Source: Methanobacteriaceae archaeon (GTDB lineage Archaea > Methanobacteriota > Methanobacteria > Methanobacteriales > Methanobacteriaceae). Taken from it: a DNA stretch of 64,000 bases. Position 1 is the first letter of the stretch. Each line of letters begins with the position of its first letter. Shown here piece by piece: positions 8,114-17,797 of the stretch. Under the pieces are notes generated by a model. It had not been told where the DNA came from. It searched no databases and saw nothing but the letters and a program-made list of their open reading frames with translations. The stretch covers positions 1 to 64,000 of the forward strand of contig JASEJD010000003.1 of NCBI GenBank assembly GCA_030016715.1, given 5' to 3'. The translations under genes and the position numbers were made by a program.

Positions 8114-8989
8114 ATGAATTTGATTAATCAAAGTACTAATAATAATGTAAATAAGTTGGAAAAACGTAATTTATTGTTATTTTTTATAATCACTTTTTTA
8201 TTTTCTTGGTTTTTCTGGATTCCACCTATATTAATCAATAAAGGGTATTTACCATCATTTTTATCTGATTTTTTCATGGTTCCTTTTAATTTAGGTGCCT
8301 GGGGTCCCTTTGTCGCTGCTTTTTTATTAACCTATTATAATACAGGTATTCAGGGTGTCATCCGATTATTAAAAAGAGGATTAGACTATAAATTCGATAA
8401 AATATGGTTTATACCTATCCTATTATTGATGCCCCTTATAACAGGTGCTTCACTGTTTATAGCTGCTCTTATAGGAAATTCTCTACCTTCACTGAATATT
8501 TTTGATGAACCATGGCTTATACTTTTATGGTTTTTTTATTTGTTGTTCTTGGGCGGTCCACTGCAGGAAGAATTTGGCTGGAGAGGTTATGCTCTGGATC
8601 GGCTGCAATCTAATCGTAGTGCTCTAACTTCCAGTATTATTCTGGGAGTAATATGGGCAGTCTGGCATTTTCCATTAAATTTTAGTCCCGGGGACGCGGG
8701 ACCACAATATGGGGTAGCATTATCCTTATTTATAGGTGCTCTTATAACCATGAGTTTAATGTCCATCTTATTTACTTGGATATATAATAATACGGGTAGG
8801 AGTATTTTGGCTGCTTTATTGTTCCATACTTCATTGAATTTGTCCACTTATATCCTGTTTCCTGTATTTGAAGTACAAAGTGCTCTTCTTTTTTACTTGA
8901 TATTGATAGGGGTGGCTGTGATCATAGTACTTATATTATGGGGTAGGAAAACATTGATTGGGGATAAAAATGTGGTTTATAATGATTGA
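8114..8989 (+). CDS. CPBP-family intramembrane metalloprotease
   Basis: The 291-residue protein has about eight hydrophobic spans. It shows all CPBP/Abi motifs: EEFGWRGYAL with E152, E153 and R157, the histidine of VWHFP (H185), and FHTSLN near residue 235. The family contains CAAX-type prenyl proteases and related membrane proteases that use a metal held by the glutamates and histidines. No ribosome binding site precedes the ATG, but an AAATATATT box ends about 24 bases upstream, so the transcript may be leaderless. Adjacent DNA is a decayed gene upstream and a small orphan ORF downstream, so context gives no substrate. It is not closely similar to the TPR-CPBP protein at 2880-4184 apart from these motifs. 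Confidence 0.85.
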   Translation: MNLINQSTNNNVNKLEKRNLLLFFIITFLFSWFFWIPPILINKGYLPSFLSDFFMVPFNLGAWGPFVAAFLLTYYNTGIQGVIRLLKRGLDYKFDKIWFIPILLLMPLITGASLFIAALIGNSLPSLNIFDEPWLILLWFFYLLFLGGPLQEEFGWRGYALDRLQSNRSALTSSIILGVIWAVWHFPLNFSPGDAGPQYGVALSLFIGALITMSLMSILFTWIYNNTGRSILAALLFHTSLNLSTYILFPVFEVQSALLFYLILIGVAVIIVLILWGRKTLIGDKNVVYND

Positions 8990-9071
8990 AGATTTAAAAT
9001 CCAAATTTATACATTATGATTTTGGGTAGGATAATCTTAATATCATTCCATGACCTTTCTATTCCTACTAA

Positions 9072-9141
9072 GTTGGTGGTAAATCAACAAGTTACCATGT
9101 TGTTTTTAGGGAACTTCGTTAAACGGTCCTATAACGAAGTT
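9072..9141. repeat. Two adjacent inverted repeats upstream of a small ORF
   Basis: AACTTCGTTA (9112-9121) and TAACGAAGTT (9132-9141) form a perfect 10-base inverted repeat around a 10-base loop. Just before it, TGGTAA and TTACCA form a 6-base inverted repeat around ATCAACAAG. The pair could be an RNA structure in the leader of the small ORF that follows, a binding site for a dimeric protein, or a recombination-site remnant. No target duplication or integrase gene is present nearby. Confidence 0.45.
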
Positions 9142-9178
9142 ATAAATTTTCAAAATTATTGATGCTTTGGTGAATAAG

Positions 9179-9406
9179 ATGTTATGGAGATTTTCTAATA
9201 AAATTATAGGGGAGAGGGTGCCCACTAGACTACAAGTAACAGTCAAAACTCGTAATGTAGGTGGAAAAATCTATTACAAAACAACAATATTAAGATACAG
9301 AGGAACAGTGAGACAGTTCTACTACCGATGGCATAATACTTATAGAGGATATCAGATAAATTGGCTTAGTAAAGGTTTCACACCATTTAAACCCGTACCT
9401 ATTTGA
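9179..9406 (+). CDS. Small basic hypothetical protein
   Basis: The 75-residue frame from the ATG at 9179 is rich in Tyr, Arg, Lys and Trp (for example YYRWHNTYRGY) and has no cysteine, signal or membrane span. A TTG four codons upstream (9167) is an alternative start; neither has a good ribosome binding site. I do not recognise it. It lies between an inverted-repeat pair upstream and a hairpin terminator whose stem begins inside its 3' end. It could be a genuine small protein, the leftover C-terminus of a larger surface protein, or a chance frame in a structured RNA. Coding is only moderately supported. Confidence 0.4.
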   Translation: MLWRFSNKIIGERVPTRLQVTVKTRNVGGKIYYKTTILRYRGTVRQFYYRWHNTYRGYQINWLSKGFTPFKPVPI

Positions 9407-9431
9407 TTGAAACCTTTTTTTACATTTTTTT
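9371..9431 (+). terminator. Hairpin plus oligo-T terminator
   Basis: AAAGGTTTCA (9371-9380) and TGAAACCTTT (9408-9417) are perfect 10-base complements. The second arm runs straight into T-runs (9414-9420 and 9425-9431). This looks like an intrinsic terminator with a 27-base loop, which is uncommon in archaea, where bare T-tracts are the rule. The 5' arm lies inside the small ORF and the stop codon is in the loop. Confidence 0.55.
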
Positions 9432-9502
9432 AATTTCCAAATTTTCTAAAAAAAATTTAATTCAGAAAATATAGGATATGGTAATATAGGTTAATTATTA
9501 AA

Positions 9503-12500
9503 TTATTCCACCTCAGATTCCATATCCAGAACAATATTTCTAAGTTTTCTTAATTTTTCATCATCCACTTCCCAGTATCCTCTACTTTCACTTTCTAGGA
9601 GAACTTCTCCCATCTTTATAGCAGCGTAGGGATTGTTTTCCTGTATTCTATTCCTCATTTCTTCATCAAAAACGAGTTTATCAGCCACATCATCAAAAAC
9701 CCAGTTTTTCACCTTGCCCGTGGTTGCTGCAAATCCGAGAAGATGTTCCATCCGGTCCTTAATATTTTTTGCACCATGAAAGTCATGTTTAAGCATGCCG
9801 TCTATCCAACTAGGGTTTAGTATTCGGGTTCTGGTAGCTCTTTCAATGGTCACATCTAGATCTTCAACGTACAACTCTTCTTCTGTGGTGTCCACCACTA
9901 ATATTTTTGCTTTTTCTCCTTTTTTACTTTCAATGGTCCGTGAAAGTCCCCCTAAAAATTCATAGTAGTGATCCAAATCTGTTACCTCATATTCAATGTT
10001 GTCACGTTCTTGAGATACAAGGTCAACACGTTCCATGGCACGATTGAAAGATTTTAAATTCTTTTCAGCAGCCCCAGAACCATAAGCAAAGGACATGCTT
10101 TCAGTGTAGCTTTCCACCAATTCCTCTTCATCTTCCCAGTTACTGGTTTCCACCATGGTTCGCATGGAAGTTGCATATTCACTGGGGGATGGTCCAAATA
10201 TTCGGTGTGGTAAGGATTCACCAATCTCTTTTTTATCTTGTAGATGGTGTTTTCGTATTAGGTTCATTTCTTCTGGTTCTTCTAATTGGGCCACCTTTTT
10301 AACTGCCCGGTTAATAAGATCAATATGAGTACCTAGAGTATCACGGAATATACCGCAGATGGTGATAGTAACATCTATCCGGGGTCTTTTTAGTTCTTCT
10401 AAAGGAATAACTTCTATTTCTTTAAACCAAGGTCCTTTCTGCTGTTTGATACGAACACCCATCAATGATAATATAGTGGAAATAGTGTCACCACCGGTTT
10501 TAAGGGTCTCAAATCCCCATAATACCACACCCACTTGTTCCGGGTATCTGCCATTCTTTTTTAAGTAGGATTCCAGGAGAAGTTCAGCAGCAAGTTTTCC
10601 CCTAGCATCAGCAGCTACTGTAGGGATTTGACGTGGATCAAAGGCATTCATGGATCTACCAGTGGGATATACATCAGGATCGCGTATAGGATCTCCTCCA
10701 CGACAAGGCATAATATATTCTCCATTAAGAGCCCTTAGAAGTCCTTCTGTTTCCGCACTTTTATCTACATTGGTTAAAATATTTCTAACAAATTCTTCAT
10801 ATCCCTCGGGCAGCCAATCCACATTCTTTCCATTAATAATATCTTCTATGATCTTTTTAGCTTCCATCTCTATCTTATCAGCTTGATAGGAATCTTTTAT
10901 TTTATCCCATTTTTTATCTTCCTTTTCTGCAATTAGTTTTAGAATTGAGGGATAATCACGGTCAATTCTTAGAACACCTAAAAGATAATCAACTAATCTT
11001 TCATTTTCAGGGATTTCATCTAAAACATGTAGACCGTCGGGTATTAACCTTCTTTTCATACGGTACAACTCCTGGCTAATTTCATCCAATTCTTGGGGGA
11101 GATGTAATTTAGAAGCTAATTCCATGATCAAATCCCTATTTTTATCATGTCCAGTTTTTTGATATTGTTCCAGAAGATCTTCTAGTATCAAATAGTCTTG
11201 GTAGAGATGGGAGCTCTTCATATTGGGTGATGCATGGGACAAACATATGGCATAGGATATTCTCTTGGCTATGGTGGATTCGGAAGTATTACCCACCCAA
11301 TAGTAATAAATATTAGGCATGGTACCAATCAAAACATCGGGAAAACACTCTGATGATAGTCCCACCTCCTTTCCATATGTAAACTCCAATGTACCATGGG
11401 TACCGAAATGTAAAACTGCATCTGCTTTAAAGTAGTGTTCTAGGAAGTGGTAATATGCTAAATATTGATGATGGGGTGGAAGTTCCTTGTCATGGTAACT
11501 ATGTTCCACATCTTCATGAACACCTCGGCTGGGTTGTAAACCTAAAAAAACACGGCCCAAATCAATTCCCGGTATTAAAATATAATCCCCTTCAACCATA
11601 ACATCCCCTGGAGCTTCACCCCAATGTTTTTTAACTGATTCTTGAATATTTAATGGTAAAGAATTAAAGTATGATATATAATCTTCTTTATGGAGTTTCA
11701 AACCAGATTTTAGAATATAGTTAGGTGAGTTCAGTACCTTTTGTTCTAGGAATAAATCTTTCAGATTTACTTCCGGTAGCTCTAATTCATAACCAGACTC
11801 TTTTAGCTTTGATAAAAATATTTTTAAACTTTTAAAAACATCTAAATATCCTGCATTGGCTAGATTTTCTTCTCCGGGTGGATAGTTATAAGTTATAATT
11901 GCAATTCTTTTTTTAGAATTATCCTTTCTCTTTAATTGAATCCATTTCATCATTCTATGGCAAAGCTTTTCTAGACGGTCGGGTAAAATTTTGATGAGTT
12001 TTATTTTACCCATATCTTCATCATCCATACTTTCCAAGCCTGCGGAAAAGATGGGTTCAATGGCCCCGTCAAGTTCAGGGAGAGTTATTCCTAAAATAAT
12101 CTCTAAAGGATTCAAACCTTCTTTCTTATTTCTCCATTCCTCTATATCTGTTTCATAGCCTCTTAAACCAATCAAATAGGGAACATTCTGTTTCTGGAAA
12201 AATTTATAGGTTTCTTGAGGATCGCCCCCCAATGGCCCTCCATTAATCTGAAAATACTGCAGATTTAAAAAGAGATCAATATCCTTCATATATCTATTTA
12301 TGGCTTTAATATTGTTCTCAACATTGGAAAAAACAGTAATAATATTGGCTTTATTTCTTAAGTTTTCATAAACACCTTCAGCCAATGGTCGGGTATCATC
12401 AAAGTGCATACCACCATATAATAATATTCCAATAGTTGGTTTTTCCTTGGAATAACCGATAGCATTTTTATATTCATCGAGATCCTCATAAATTCCTTGA

Positions 12501-13108
12501 TATGGTAAATAAAGCCCATATTTTGGTTGATGTTGTGGTAGAGGTATTTCTTTAGTACTTAAATTATTTAATTCATTAGAATATTTTTTTATTAAAAAGA
12601 GAATCATGTTTTTCAAGTTTTCTGCATCATTCTGACCATAATAGTCTAGCGTTTGAATCCAGTTTTGTATATCTTCCAAAACATCATTATTAAGAAATTC
12701 TTTAGCTTTATATAGTGCTTCAAGATTTCTTGAACGCACTATTTTATCAAAATCCATTTCTTTTTCTTTAAATAATGGGATAACATTTTCCCCGTGGAAA
12801 TTACCCATATGCAATATTGATAACAGGTCTTCACCACCCCAAACCAGCACCACAACTGTTTTTTCACAGCCATCAATCAATCCGGGAAGTTCCCTTGCAA
12901 GCCTCAGATCACCCCTAATATCCACCAATATAATATCAGATTCCAGAATCCAAGCTTTAATCTCATCTAATGGAATTTTAGGGTCTTCATAATCATCTAG
13001 ATATACTTTTTTCAAACGTAATATTTCACCATAATCCTTTTTTATCTTGTCCAAGGCTTCTTTTAATGAAAGTGTATTATTAATTGTTGTTAGAGCAAGA
13101 ATATTCAT
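9503..13108 (-). CDS. cobN: CobN/ChlH-type large subunit of a cobalt (or magnesium-type) chelatase
   Basis: The 1201-residue protein is the porphyrin-binding subunit of class I chelatases, which insert metal into tetrapyrroles with an ATP-driven partner. Family segments include PYLIGLRGYETD, the metal/porphyrin-site block HFGTHGTLEFTYGK near residue 570, MPCRGGDPIRDPDVYPTGRSMN near 850 and VGVVLWGFETLKTGG. The length matches CobN (about 1200-1300). AAGAGGT precedes the ATG. It is the last gene of an operon with the ChlI/ChlD-type ATPase (15937-17736) and a complete ECF metal importer, so chelation of the imported metal is the obvious role. In methanogens cobalt into a corrinoid is most likely; F430 nickel insertion uses a different small chelatase, CfbA. 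Confidence 0.9.
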   Translation of the reverse strand: MNILALTTINNTLSLKEALDKIKKDYGEILRLKKVYLDDYEDPKIPLDEIKAWILESDIILVDIRGDLRLARELPGLIDGCEKTVVVLVWGGEDLLSILHMGNFHGENVIPLFKEKEMDFDKIVRSRNLEALYKAKEFLNNDVLEDIQNWIQTLDYYGQNDAENLKNMILFLIKKYSNELNNLSTKEIPLPQHQPKYGLYLPYQGIYEDLDEYKNAIGYSKEKPTIGILLYGGMHFDDTRPLAEGVYENLRNKANIITVFSNVENNIKAINRYMKDIDLFLNLQYFQINGGPLGGDPQETYKFFQKQNVPYLIGLRGYETDIEEWRNKKEGLNPLEIILGITLPELDGAIEPIFSAGLESMDDEDMGKIKLIKILPDRLEKLCHRMMKWIQLKRKDNSKKRIAIITYNYPPGEENLANAGYLDVFKSLKIFLSKLKESGYELELPEVNLKDLFLEQKVLNSPNYILKSGLKLHKEDYISYFNSLPLNIQESVKKHWGEAPGDVMVEGDYILIPGIDLGRVFLGLQPSRGVHEDVEHSYHDKELPPHHQYLAYYHFLEHYFKADAVLHFGTHGTLEFTYGKEVGLSSECFPDVLIGTMPNIYYYWVGNTSESTIAKRISYAICLSHASPNMKSSHLYQDYLILEDLLEQYQKTGHDKNRDLIMELASKLHLPQELDEISQELYRMKRRLIPDGLHVLDEIPENERLVDYLLGVLRIDRDYPSILKLIAEKEDKKWDKIKDSYQADKIEMEAKKIIEDIINGKNVDWLPEGYEEFVRNILTNVDKSAETEGLLRALNGEYIMPCRGGDPIRDPDVYPTGRSMNAFDPRQIPTVAADARGKLAAELLLESYLKKNGRYPEQVGVVLWGFETLKTGGDTISTILSLMGVRIKQQKGPWFKEIEVIPLEELKRPRIDVTITICGIFRDTLGTHIDLINRAVKKVAQLEEPEEMNLIRKHHLQDKKEIGESLPHRIFGPSPSEYATSMRTMVETSNWEDEEELVESYTESMSFAYGSGAAEKNLKSFNRAMERVDLVSQERDNIEYEVTDLDHYYEFLGGLSRTIESKKGEKAKILVVDTTEEELYVEDLDVTIERATRTRILNPSWIDGMLKHDFHGAKNIKDRMEHLLGFAATTGKVKNWVFDDVADKLVFDEEMRNRIQENNPYAAIKMGEVLLESESRGYWEVDDEKLRKLRNIVLDMESEVE

Positions 13109-13154
13109 TTTTATACCTCTTGTTACATAAATAATAGAAAATAATATTAAGAAT

Positions 13155-14597
13155 TTAACCTAAAAAAGATTCTTTAGTTGATAAGCGTCCCTCTTCTAAA
13201 TATAATAATCTATCACAGCTTTTATCTATAAATTCCATGTCATGTGATATTAGAATTATTGATATACTAGATGTACTTAATTTTTTTATTTGAAGGACCA
13301 ATTTATCCATATGATAACCATCCATACCAGTTGTGGGTTCATCTAGGATCAGTAAATCTGGTTTTCTAGCCATTAAAGCAGATATTAAGGTTCTTTGTTT
13401 CTCCCCACCACTTAAAGAATGGGGGTGCCGATCTTTTAATTGCCATAAGTTCATAGAATCCAATACACTTTGGATTTGTTTTTTTATATCCTCGGGATTT
13501 AATTCCATCTCTTCAAGTCCAAAGGCTAACTCATTATACACGCTGTCCATAAATAGTTGATGATCAGGGTTTTGAAGCACCATACCTACCTTATAATTTT
13601 TTTTAGAATTATTTCGCTCTTGGGCACTATAAATTTTTATTTTCCCATTTTTTGTCTTTAAAAGACCAGATATCAAACTAGCTAAAGTAGTCTTTCCTGA
13701 TCCATTATTTCCAACAATTCCTAGAACTTCACCCTCCTTTAAATCAAGACTAATATCCTGAAGTTTAAAACCATTACTATGAACAAAATTTAAGTCTTTA
13801 ATTTCTAAAACCTTAAACTTTCTTTTATTGCTATGATTTTTAATATTTCTAATTTTATAATTAGGATCTCTAATTCCGAATTTTTTTCTTATCTGATTAT
13901 CTTCAAGTATTTCGGGATCAAATTCATTAATAATATTACCCTCATCCATTATTATAATTTTATCAGCTGTTTTCAAAGCATATTGAGTTCTATGATCGAT
14001 TAAAATTATTGTTTTACCCTTATCTTTTAGTTTATCCAAAATATTAAATAATCTCTGTGCTCCTTTAGGATCTAAATTAGAAGTAGGCTCATCTAAAACT
14101 AAAACTTCTGGTAAGATAGAAAGATTAGCAGCAATAGCTATTCGTTGTTTTTGTCCCTCAGAAAGATTATAAACGTTTTCATTAATCATTTCACTCATTT
14201 CAACTTCCTTAAGGGCCCAATTTATCCTTTTTTGTATCTCTTCTGGTTTTAATGCAAAATTTTCAGGTCCAAAGGCCACTTCATCCTCCACTTTTAAGGT
14301 GAAAAACTGGGATTCAGGATTTTGAAATACAAAACCAATATCCGCTGCAATCTCATTTACTTTATAATCTCGGGTGTTTTTTCCATTAACAGTTATGTTC
14401 CCCTCAATTTCCCCACCAATTGTATGGGGAATAGTGCCATTGAAACATTTGGCTAAAGTTGATTTGCCACAGCCACTTTTACCAGTCAAGAAAACAAATT
14501 CACCCTTTTTAATATCAAGATTCAAATCTTTAAGACAGTAATCTGTCTGGTGAGGATAGCGATAATAAAAATTTTCAATCTCAACCATATTTACCAT
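13155..14597 (-). CDS. ECF transporter double ATPase (two ABC domains fused)
   Basis: The 480-residue protein holds two complete ABC nucleotide-binding domains in one chain. The first has Walker A GKSGCGKST (near residue 39), signature LSEGQKQR and Walker B LVLDEPTSNLD. The second has Walker A GNNGSGKTT (near 293), signature LSGGEKQR and Walker [13 protein letters not shown]. This is the EcfA1-EcfA2 fusion of energy-coupling-factor vitamin and metal importers, cytoplasmic side. AGGTGT lies four bases before the ATG. It is 24 bases after the T-component gene and 46 before cobN. Together with the T and S components it would drive uptake of a metal ion or tetrapyrrole-related substrate for the chelatase. 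Confidence 0.9.
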   Translation of the reverse strand: MVNMVEIENFYYRYPHQTDYCLKDLNLDIKKGEFVFLTGKSGCGKSTLAKCFNGTIPHTIGGEIEGNITVNGKNTRDYKVNEIAADIGFVFQNPESQFFTLKVEDEVAFGPENFALKPEEIQKRINWALKEVEMSEMINENVYNLSEGQKQRIAIAANLSILPEVLVLDEPTSNLDPKGAQRLFNILDKLKDKGKTIILIDHRTQYALKTADKIIIMDEGNIINEFDPEILEDNQIRKKFGIRDPNYKIRNIKNHSNKRKFKVLEIKDLNFVHSNGFKLQDISLDLKEGEVLGIVGNNGSGKTTLASLISGLLKTKNGKIKIYSAQERNNSKKNYKVGMVLQNPDHQLFMDSVYNELAFGLEEMELNPEDIKKQIQSVLDSMNLWQLKDRHPHSLSGGEKQRTLISALMARKPDLLILDEPTTGMDGYHMDKLVLQIKKLSTSSISIILISHDMEFIDKSCDRLLYLEEGRLSTKESFLG

Positions 14598-14621
14598 TTT
14601 AACACCTAAAAACGTTCTAAT

Positions 14622-15392
14622 TTAAAATTTAAAAGATATACTGGCGTCTAATATTAAAAAACATGAAGAAATAAATATGATCAATAATATGAACCTATAA
14701 TCTTTCATGCCAAATTCAACCTCATTTAAACTACTACGATCATTCGATATACAGAATCCTCTTGATTCAGCAGCTATAGCTATTTCATCGGAAAGTTTAA
14801 TACTTCTAATTATAAGTGGTATTATCATACCCCGATAGATGTAGCCGGGTTTTTTTATGAAATCCCAAGTTGAAATTTTAACCCCACGTAGTTTCAGGGC
14901 TTTGAAAATAGCGGAAGCTTCCCTGGCTAAAGTAGGAATATAACGAATGGCTATAGAGAGAGTAAATGTTACCGAGGTGGGTACCTTCATCTTCTCCAAT
15001 GATTGGGCCAGCTTTTGTGGTGGTGTGGTAAATGCAAATAACAAACCTGTAGATATCATCACAAAGAATCTTAAAAAAAAAGGGATGAAATGTTTCATGG
15101 CATATAAAAGATTACCGGTGATTATAAAGGTTAAAAAAATTGCCAGTGCACAAAATAAAATAAATATTAATAAAAATTTTCCAACTTTGGTTAAGGTGTT
15201 TGATAGGATCATCATCATGATAACCAATAAAACTAATAACCCTAAAAGAATATTGCTCTGAATAAAAGCACAAAGTAAGGTTATGCCTACCACAAAACCC
15301 ATTTTCACTCTAGGGTCCAACTTATGGAAGAATGAAATCTCTCCTTCATCAAATTCTCCTTTAAAAGGAGAGAATATTTCTGAATTAATCAA
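14622..15392 (-). CDS. ECF transporter transmembrane (T) component
   Basis: The 256-residue membrane protein begins with the EcfT/CbiQ-type FFHKLDPRVKM motif (near residues 21-31) and has about five hydrophobic spans. It has the ATPase-coupling alanine/arginine segments of the family: REASAIFKALKLRG near residue 157, and ESRGF near 208. It couples the double ATPase to the S component. The start is a TTG that overlaps the stop codon of the S-component gene by 4 bases, so the two are translationally linked. A GGAG lies about 12 bases upstream of it, inside the previous gene. Confidence 0.9.
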   Translation of the reverse strand: MINSEIFSPFKGEFDEGEISFFHKLDPRVKMGFVVGITLLCAFIQSNILLGLLVLLVIMMMILSNTLTKVGKFLLIFILFCALAIFLTFIITGNLLYAMKHFIPFFLRFFVMISTGLLFAFTTPPQKLAQSLEKMKVPTSVTFTLSIAIRYIPTLAREASAIFKALKLRGVKISTWDFIKKPGYIYRGMIIPLIIRSIKLSDEIAIAAESRGFCISNDRSSLNEVEFGMKDYRFILLIIFISSCFLILDASISFKF

Positions 15393-15940
15393 TCTGTTAT
15401 CGCTCCTGCCTTTCTTAGTTCATCAACAATTTTTGAGCCAACTAATCCTCCAGCAGCACCTAGACCTCCACATAAAAGAGCGGATACTATTATTATCGCT
15501 GAACTAAGTATCATTGTTGAAAATCCAAATAGTAAGGGTATTGTTAATATTACCATAGTCATAACCAGTTGGTTAACTCCACAAGCAGTGACCAGTGAAT
15601 TTCTGCTTCCATATTCTCCATATAACATTTTAGTGACACCATCTGCTGCTAGTCCACCTAATATTGCGGTTGGAAGGAGAGGTAAAAATGCAGGCAGTAT
15701 AAAGCCACAAATTATACCGTTTATAATTCCAATTATAGTGAAGGTTCCAATTTTACCCACTTTAGCCAGTCCAATTGCTATCACTATACTCACAAAAAAT
15801 GCAGATACTATTGATTTTGCCGCATCAAATGGTGTCAAGGCTGAAACACCGAGTATAGTAATGGTCTGCACAATATACATCAATGCTAAAGTCATTCCTA
15901 TAAATGCTAAATCTCTAGTTGTAAATCTTGATTCTTTCAT
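15389..15940 (-). CDS. ECF transporter substrate-binding (S) component, MptD/Trep_Strep-like
   Basis: The 183-residue protein has five to six hydrophobic spans and the short charged N-terminus ([15 protein letters not shown]) common in ECF S components. The substrate is captured by this subunit in the membrane. The glycine-rich C-terminal span ([19 protein letters not shown]) resembles the MptD/Trep_Strep group, which has no settled ligand. GGAGG lies eight bases before the ATG, which overlaps the end of the chelatase gene by 4 bases. The neighbours (chelatase and CobN) suggest cobalt or another tetrapyrrole-linked substrate, but S components of this group cannot be assigned from sequence. 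Confidence 0.85.
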   Translation of the reverse strand: MKESRFTTRDLAFIGMTLALMYIVQTITILGVSALTPFDAAKSIVSAFFVSIVIAIGLAKVGKIGTFTIIGIINGIICGFILPAFLPLLPTAILGGLAADGVTKMLYGEYGSRNSLVTACGVNQLVMTMVILTIPLLFGFSTMILSSAIIIVSALLCGGLGAAGGLVGSKIVDELRKAGAITD

Positions 15941-17736
15941 ACTACGTCCTCCAAGTAAAAGTGCGGAGCAGAAAATTTCATGGATACATTTTCCAGAATT
16001 CCCACGCTCCGGTTCCTGCTTTCTGCATTAACAAATACGATATTAGTTTCATCGATCATTTCTATAAGTTTTTTTACATCTTCTTCCAAGTTATTATTTA
16101 AAAAAACATTCCCTCTTCCATCAGAAATAACTATTATAGTAGGTTTCACTTTTTTTTCTTCCTGAGCCATCTCTAGTGCCTGGAATATTGCTGGTGTAAG
16201 GGGAGTTTTACCCCCTGTTGGTAAACTTTGCAAGGACTTTTCAATAAGATCCACGTTAGAAGTAGGTTTTGCTAGAACTTCGGCTTCATCACCTCTAAAA
16301 GCTAAAAGCGCAACTTTGTTCTTCTTCTCATAAGATTCCTTTAAAAGCAGCCAGGATAGACTTTTTGCAAATCTAATTTTTTTTTCCATCCGCATAGATG
16401 ATGATGAATCCAATAAAATTATGTAGAGAGCTTCACCTCTACTAACCCGAACCTTTTCCATCACATGCTCTGGAAGAACATTAATTCTACCATCAGAAAC
16501 TCCATTATCTCTAACAGATTTTCTAATGGTAGCATCCACTGCAACACTGTTAGGTTTTTTACTCTCCCTGGCCTTAATATATCTTCCACGCTCTCCAATC
16601 ACCATTGAAGAATTTTTACCTTGAATAGCTGTTAAAGCATTTTTTTTGGTGATTTTTTTTTTCATATGAATGTTCTTATCAAAATCAAATACTTCTTCCG
16701 GTGGTTTTGATTCAATTATATTTTCAATAACTTCCTGATTTAATTCCTGTTCTTCTTGAAATGGTATTTGTTTCATTCTATGTCTAAGACTTAGAAGTGC
16801 GGCTTCTTTAATATCATCCTCAACAACATAAATACGGCCATCTAGGGCGGCAATAGCTTTAGATGTTTTTTCCATTACAATATCAGCCCTATGAGTCTTG
16901 ATTCCCAGCATACTGGTTATTTCGACAATCTTTTCCAGCATTACCTTAGAGATTTTAACATTTTCCAGGATTTTTTGTGATTCAATAATCTTTTCATTCA
17001 AAACCTTTTCTTCTTTTTTAAATTTTTCCTCAAATTTCCATGGGTCCTTGTCAAATTCCATTCTATACTGCATGATTTTTAATCTATCCTCTTTACTGGT
17101 CAATGCTTCCACATCTACACATAAACCAAAACGATCTAGAATTTGAGGCCTTAAATCCCCCTCTTCGGGGTTCATAGTACCCACTAAAATAAAACGGGAA
17201 GGATGATATAATGAAATACCTTCTCGTTCCACAATGTTAACGCCCATGGCTGCACAGTCTAATAAAACATTGACCAAGTGATCATCCAATAAGTTAACCT
17301 CATCAATATAGAGTATGTTCCGATTAGCCCTAGCAAGAATACCGGGTTCCATGGCTTTTATTCCGCTTTTTAAAACTTTTTTTATATCAATAGTTCCTAT
17401 TACCATATCTTCAGTAGCAGAAATAGGCATGTCCACTATTTCCATTTTTTTCCTAACTTCAACTAAATCTTTTCCTGCTTCATAGCTCTGTTGACATGAT
17501 TTACACATTAGTTTTAAGTCATTTGGGTGGCAATTGAAGGGACAATCCTTTACCTTTTTTATCTCTGGTAAGAGATATGCTAAAGACCTAACAGCGGTTG
17601 ATTTACCTGTTCCTTTATCTCCTTTAATAAGAACTCCGCCTATGCTAGGATCTATTGCATTTATTAAAAGTGCTTTTTTAAGCATTTCCTGACCCACGAT
17701 AGCAGTAAACGGAAATATAACAAATTTATGATGCAT
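15937..17736 (-). CDS. ChlI/ChlD-type chelatase ATPase with C-terminal VWA domain
   Basis: The 599-residue protein fuses the AAA+ motor of ChlI/BchI (about residues 1-330) with the von Willebrand A domain of ChlD/BchD (about 400-599). Walker A is GDKGTGKST (39-47), Walker B is ILYIDEVN, and the VWA metal site is DSSSSMR with a later SDGRG. A cysteine group (CPFNC...CKSC, residues 65-81) sits between Walker A and B, as in archaeal and cyanobacterial long forms. It is the first gene of the operon and would power metal insertion by CobN. The start has a textbook AGGTGAT seven bases upstream. An array of repeated boxes lies over and upstream of its promoter. Confidence 0.92.
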   Translation of the reverse strand: MHHKFVIFPFTAIVGQEMLKKALLINAIDPSIGGVLIKGDKGTGKSTAVRSLAYLLPEIKKVKDCPFNCHPNDLKLMCKSCQQSYEAGKDLVEVRKKMEIVDMPISATEDMVIGTIDIKKVLKSGIKAMEPGILARANRNILYIDEVNLLDDHLVNVLLDCAAMGVNIVEREGISLYHPSRFILVGTMNPEEGDLRPQILDRFGLCVDVEALTSKEDRLKIMQYRMEFDKDPWKFEEKFKKEEKVLNEKIIESQKILENVKISKVMLEKIVEITSMLGIKTHRADIVMEKTSKAIAALDGRIYVVEDDIKEAALLSLRHRMKQIPFQEEQELNQEVIENIIESKPPEEVFDFDKNIHMKKKITKKNALTAIQGKNSSMVIGERGRYIKARESKKPNSVAVDATIRKSVRDNGVSDGRINVLPEHVMEKVRVSRGEALYIILLDSSSSMRMEKKIRFAKSLSWLLLKESYEKKNKVALLAFRGDEAEVLAKPTSNVDLIEKSLQSLPTGGKTPLTPAIFQALEMAQEEKKVKPTIIVISDGRGNVFLNNNLEEDVKKLIEMIDETNIVFVNAESRNRSVGILENVSMKFSAPHFYLEDVV

Positions 17737-17784
17737 TTTTTATATCACCTATCAATTCTATAGATTTAGAGACATATTGAACTC

Positions 17785-17797
17785 TAATATATATAAT
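17785..17797 (-). promoter_or_regulatory. Predicted TATA box of the chelatase/ECF/cobN operon
   Basis: On the minus strand ATTATATATATTA lies 49-61 bases before the ATG at 17736, with the purine-rich GAAAGT just upstream as a BRE. Initiation would be expected near 17760-17766, leaving a leader of about 25-30 bases that contains the AGGTGAT ribosome binding site. Box 1 of the repeat array overlaps the upstream edge of this element. Confidence 0.55.

Noticed and set aside
9112-9141. A loxP-like recombination site because of AACTTCGT and ACGAAGTT arms around a spacer
   Set aside because: The arms resemble loxP in part, but the spacer and outer bases differ, no recombinase gene is nearby and no second copy was seen. 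Reported only as an inverted repeat.
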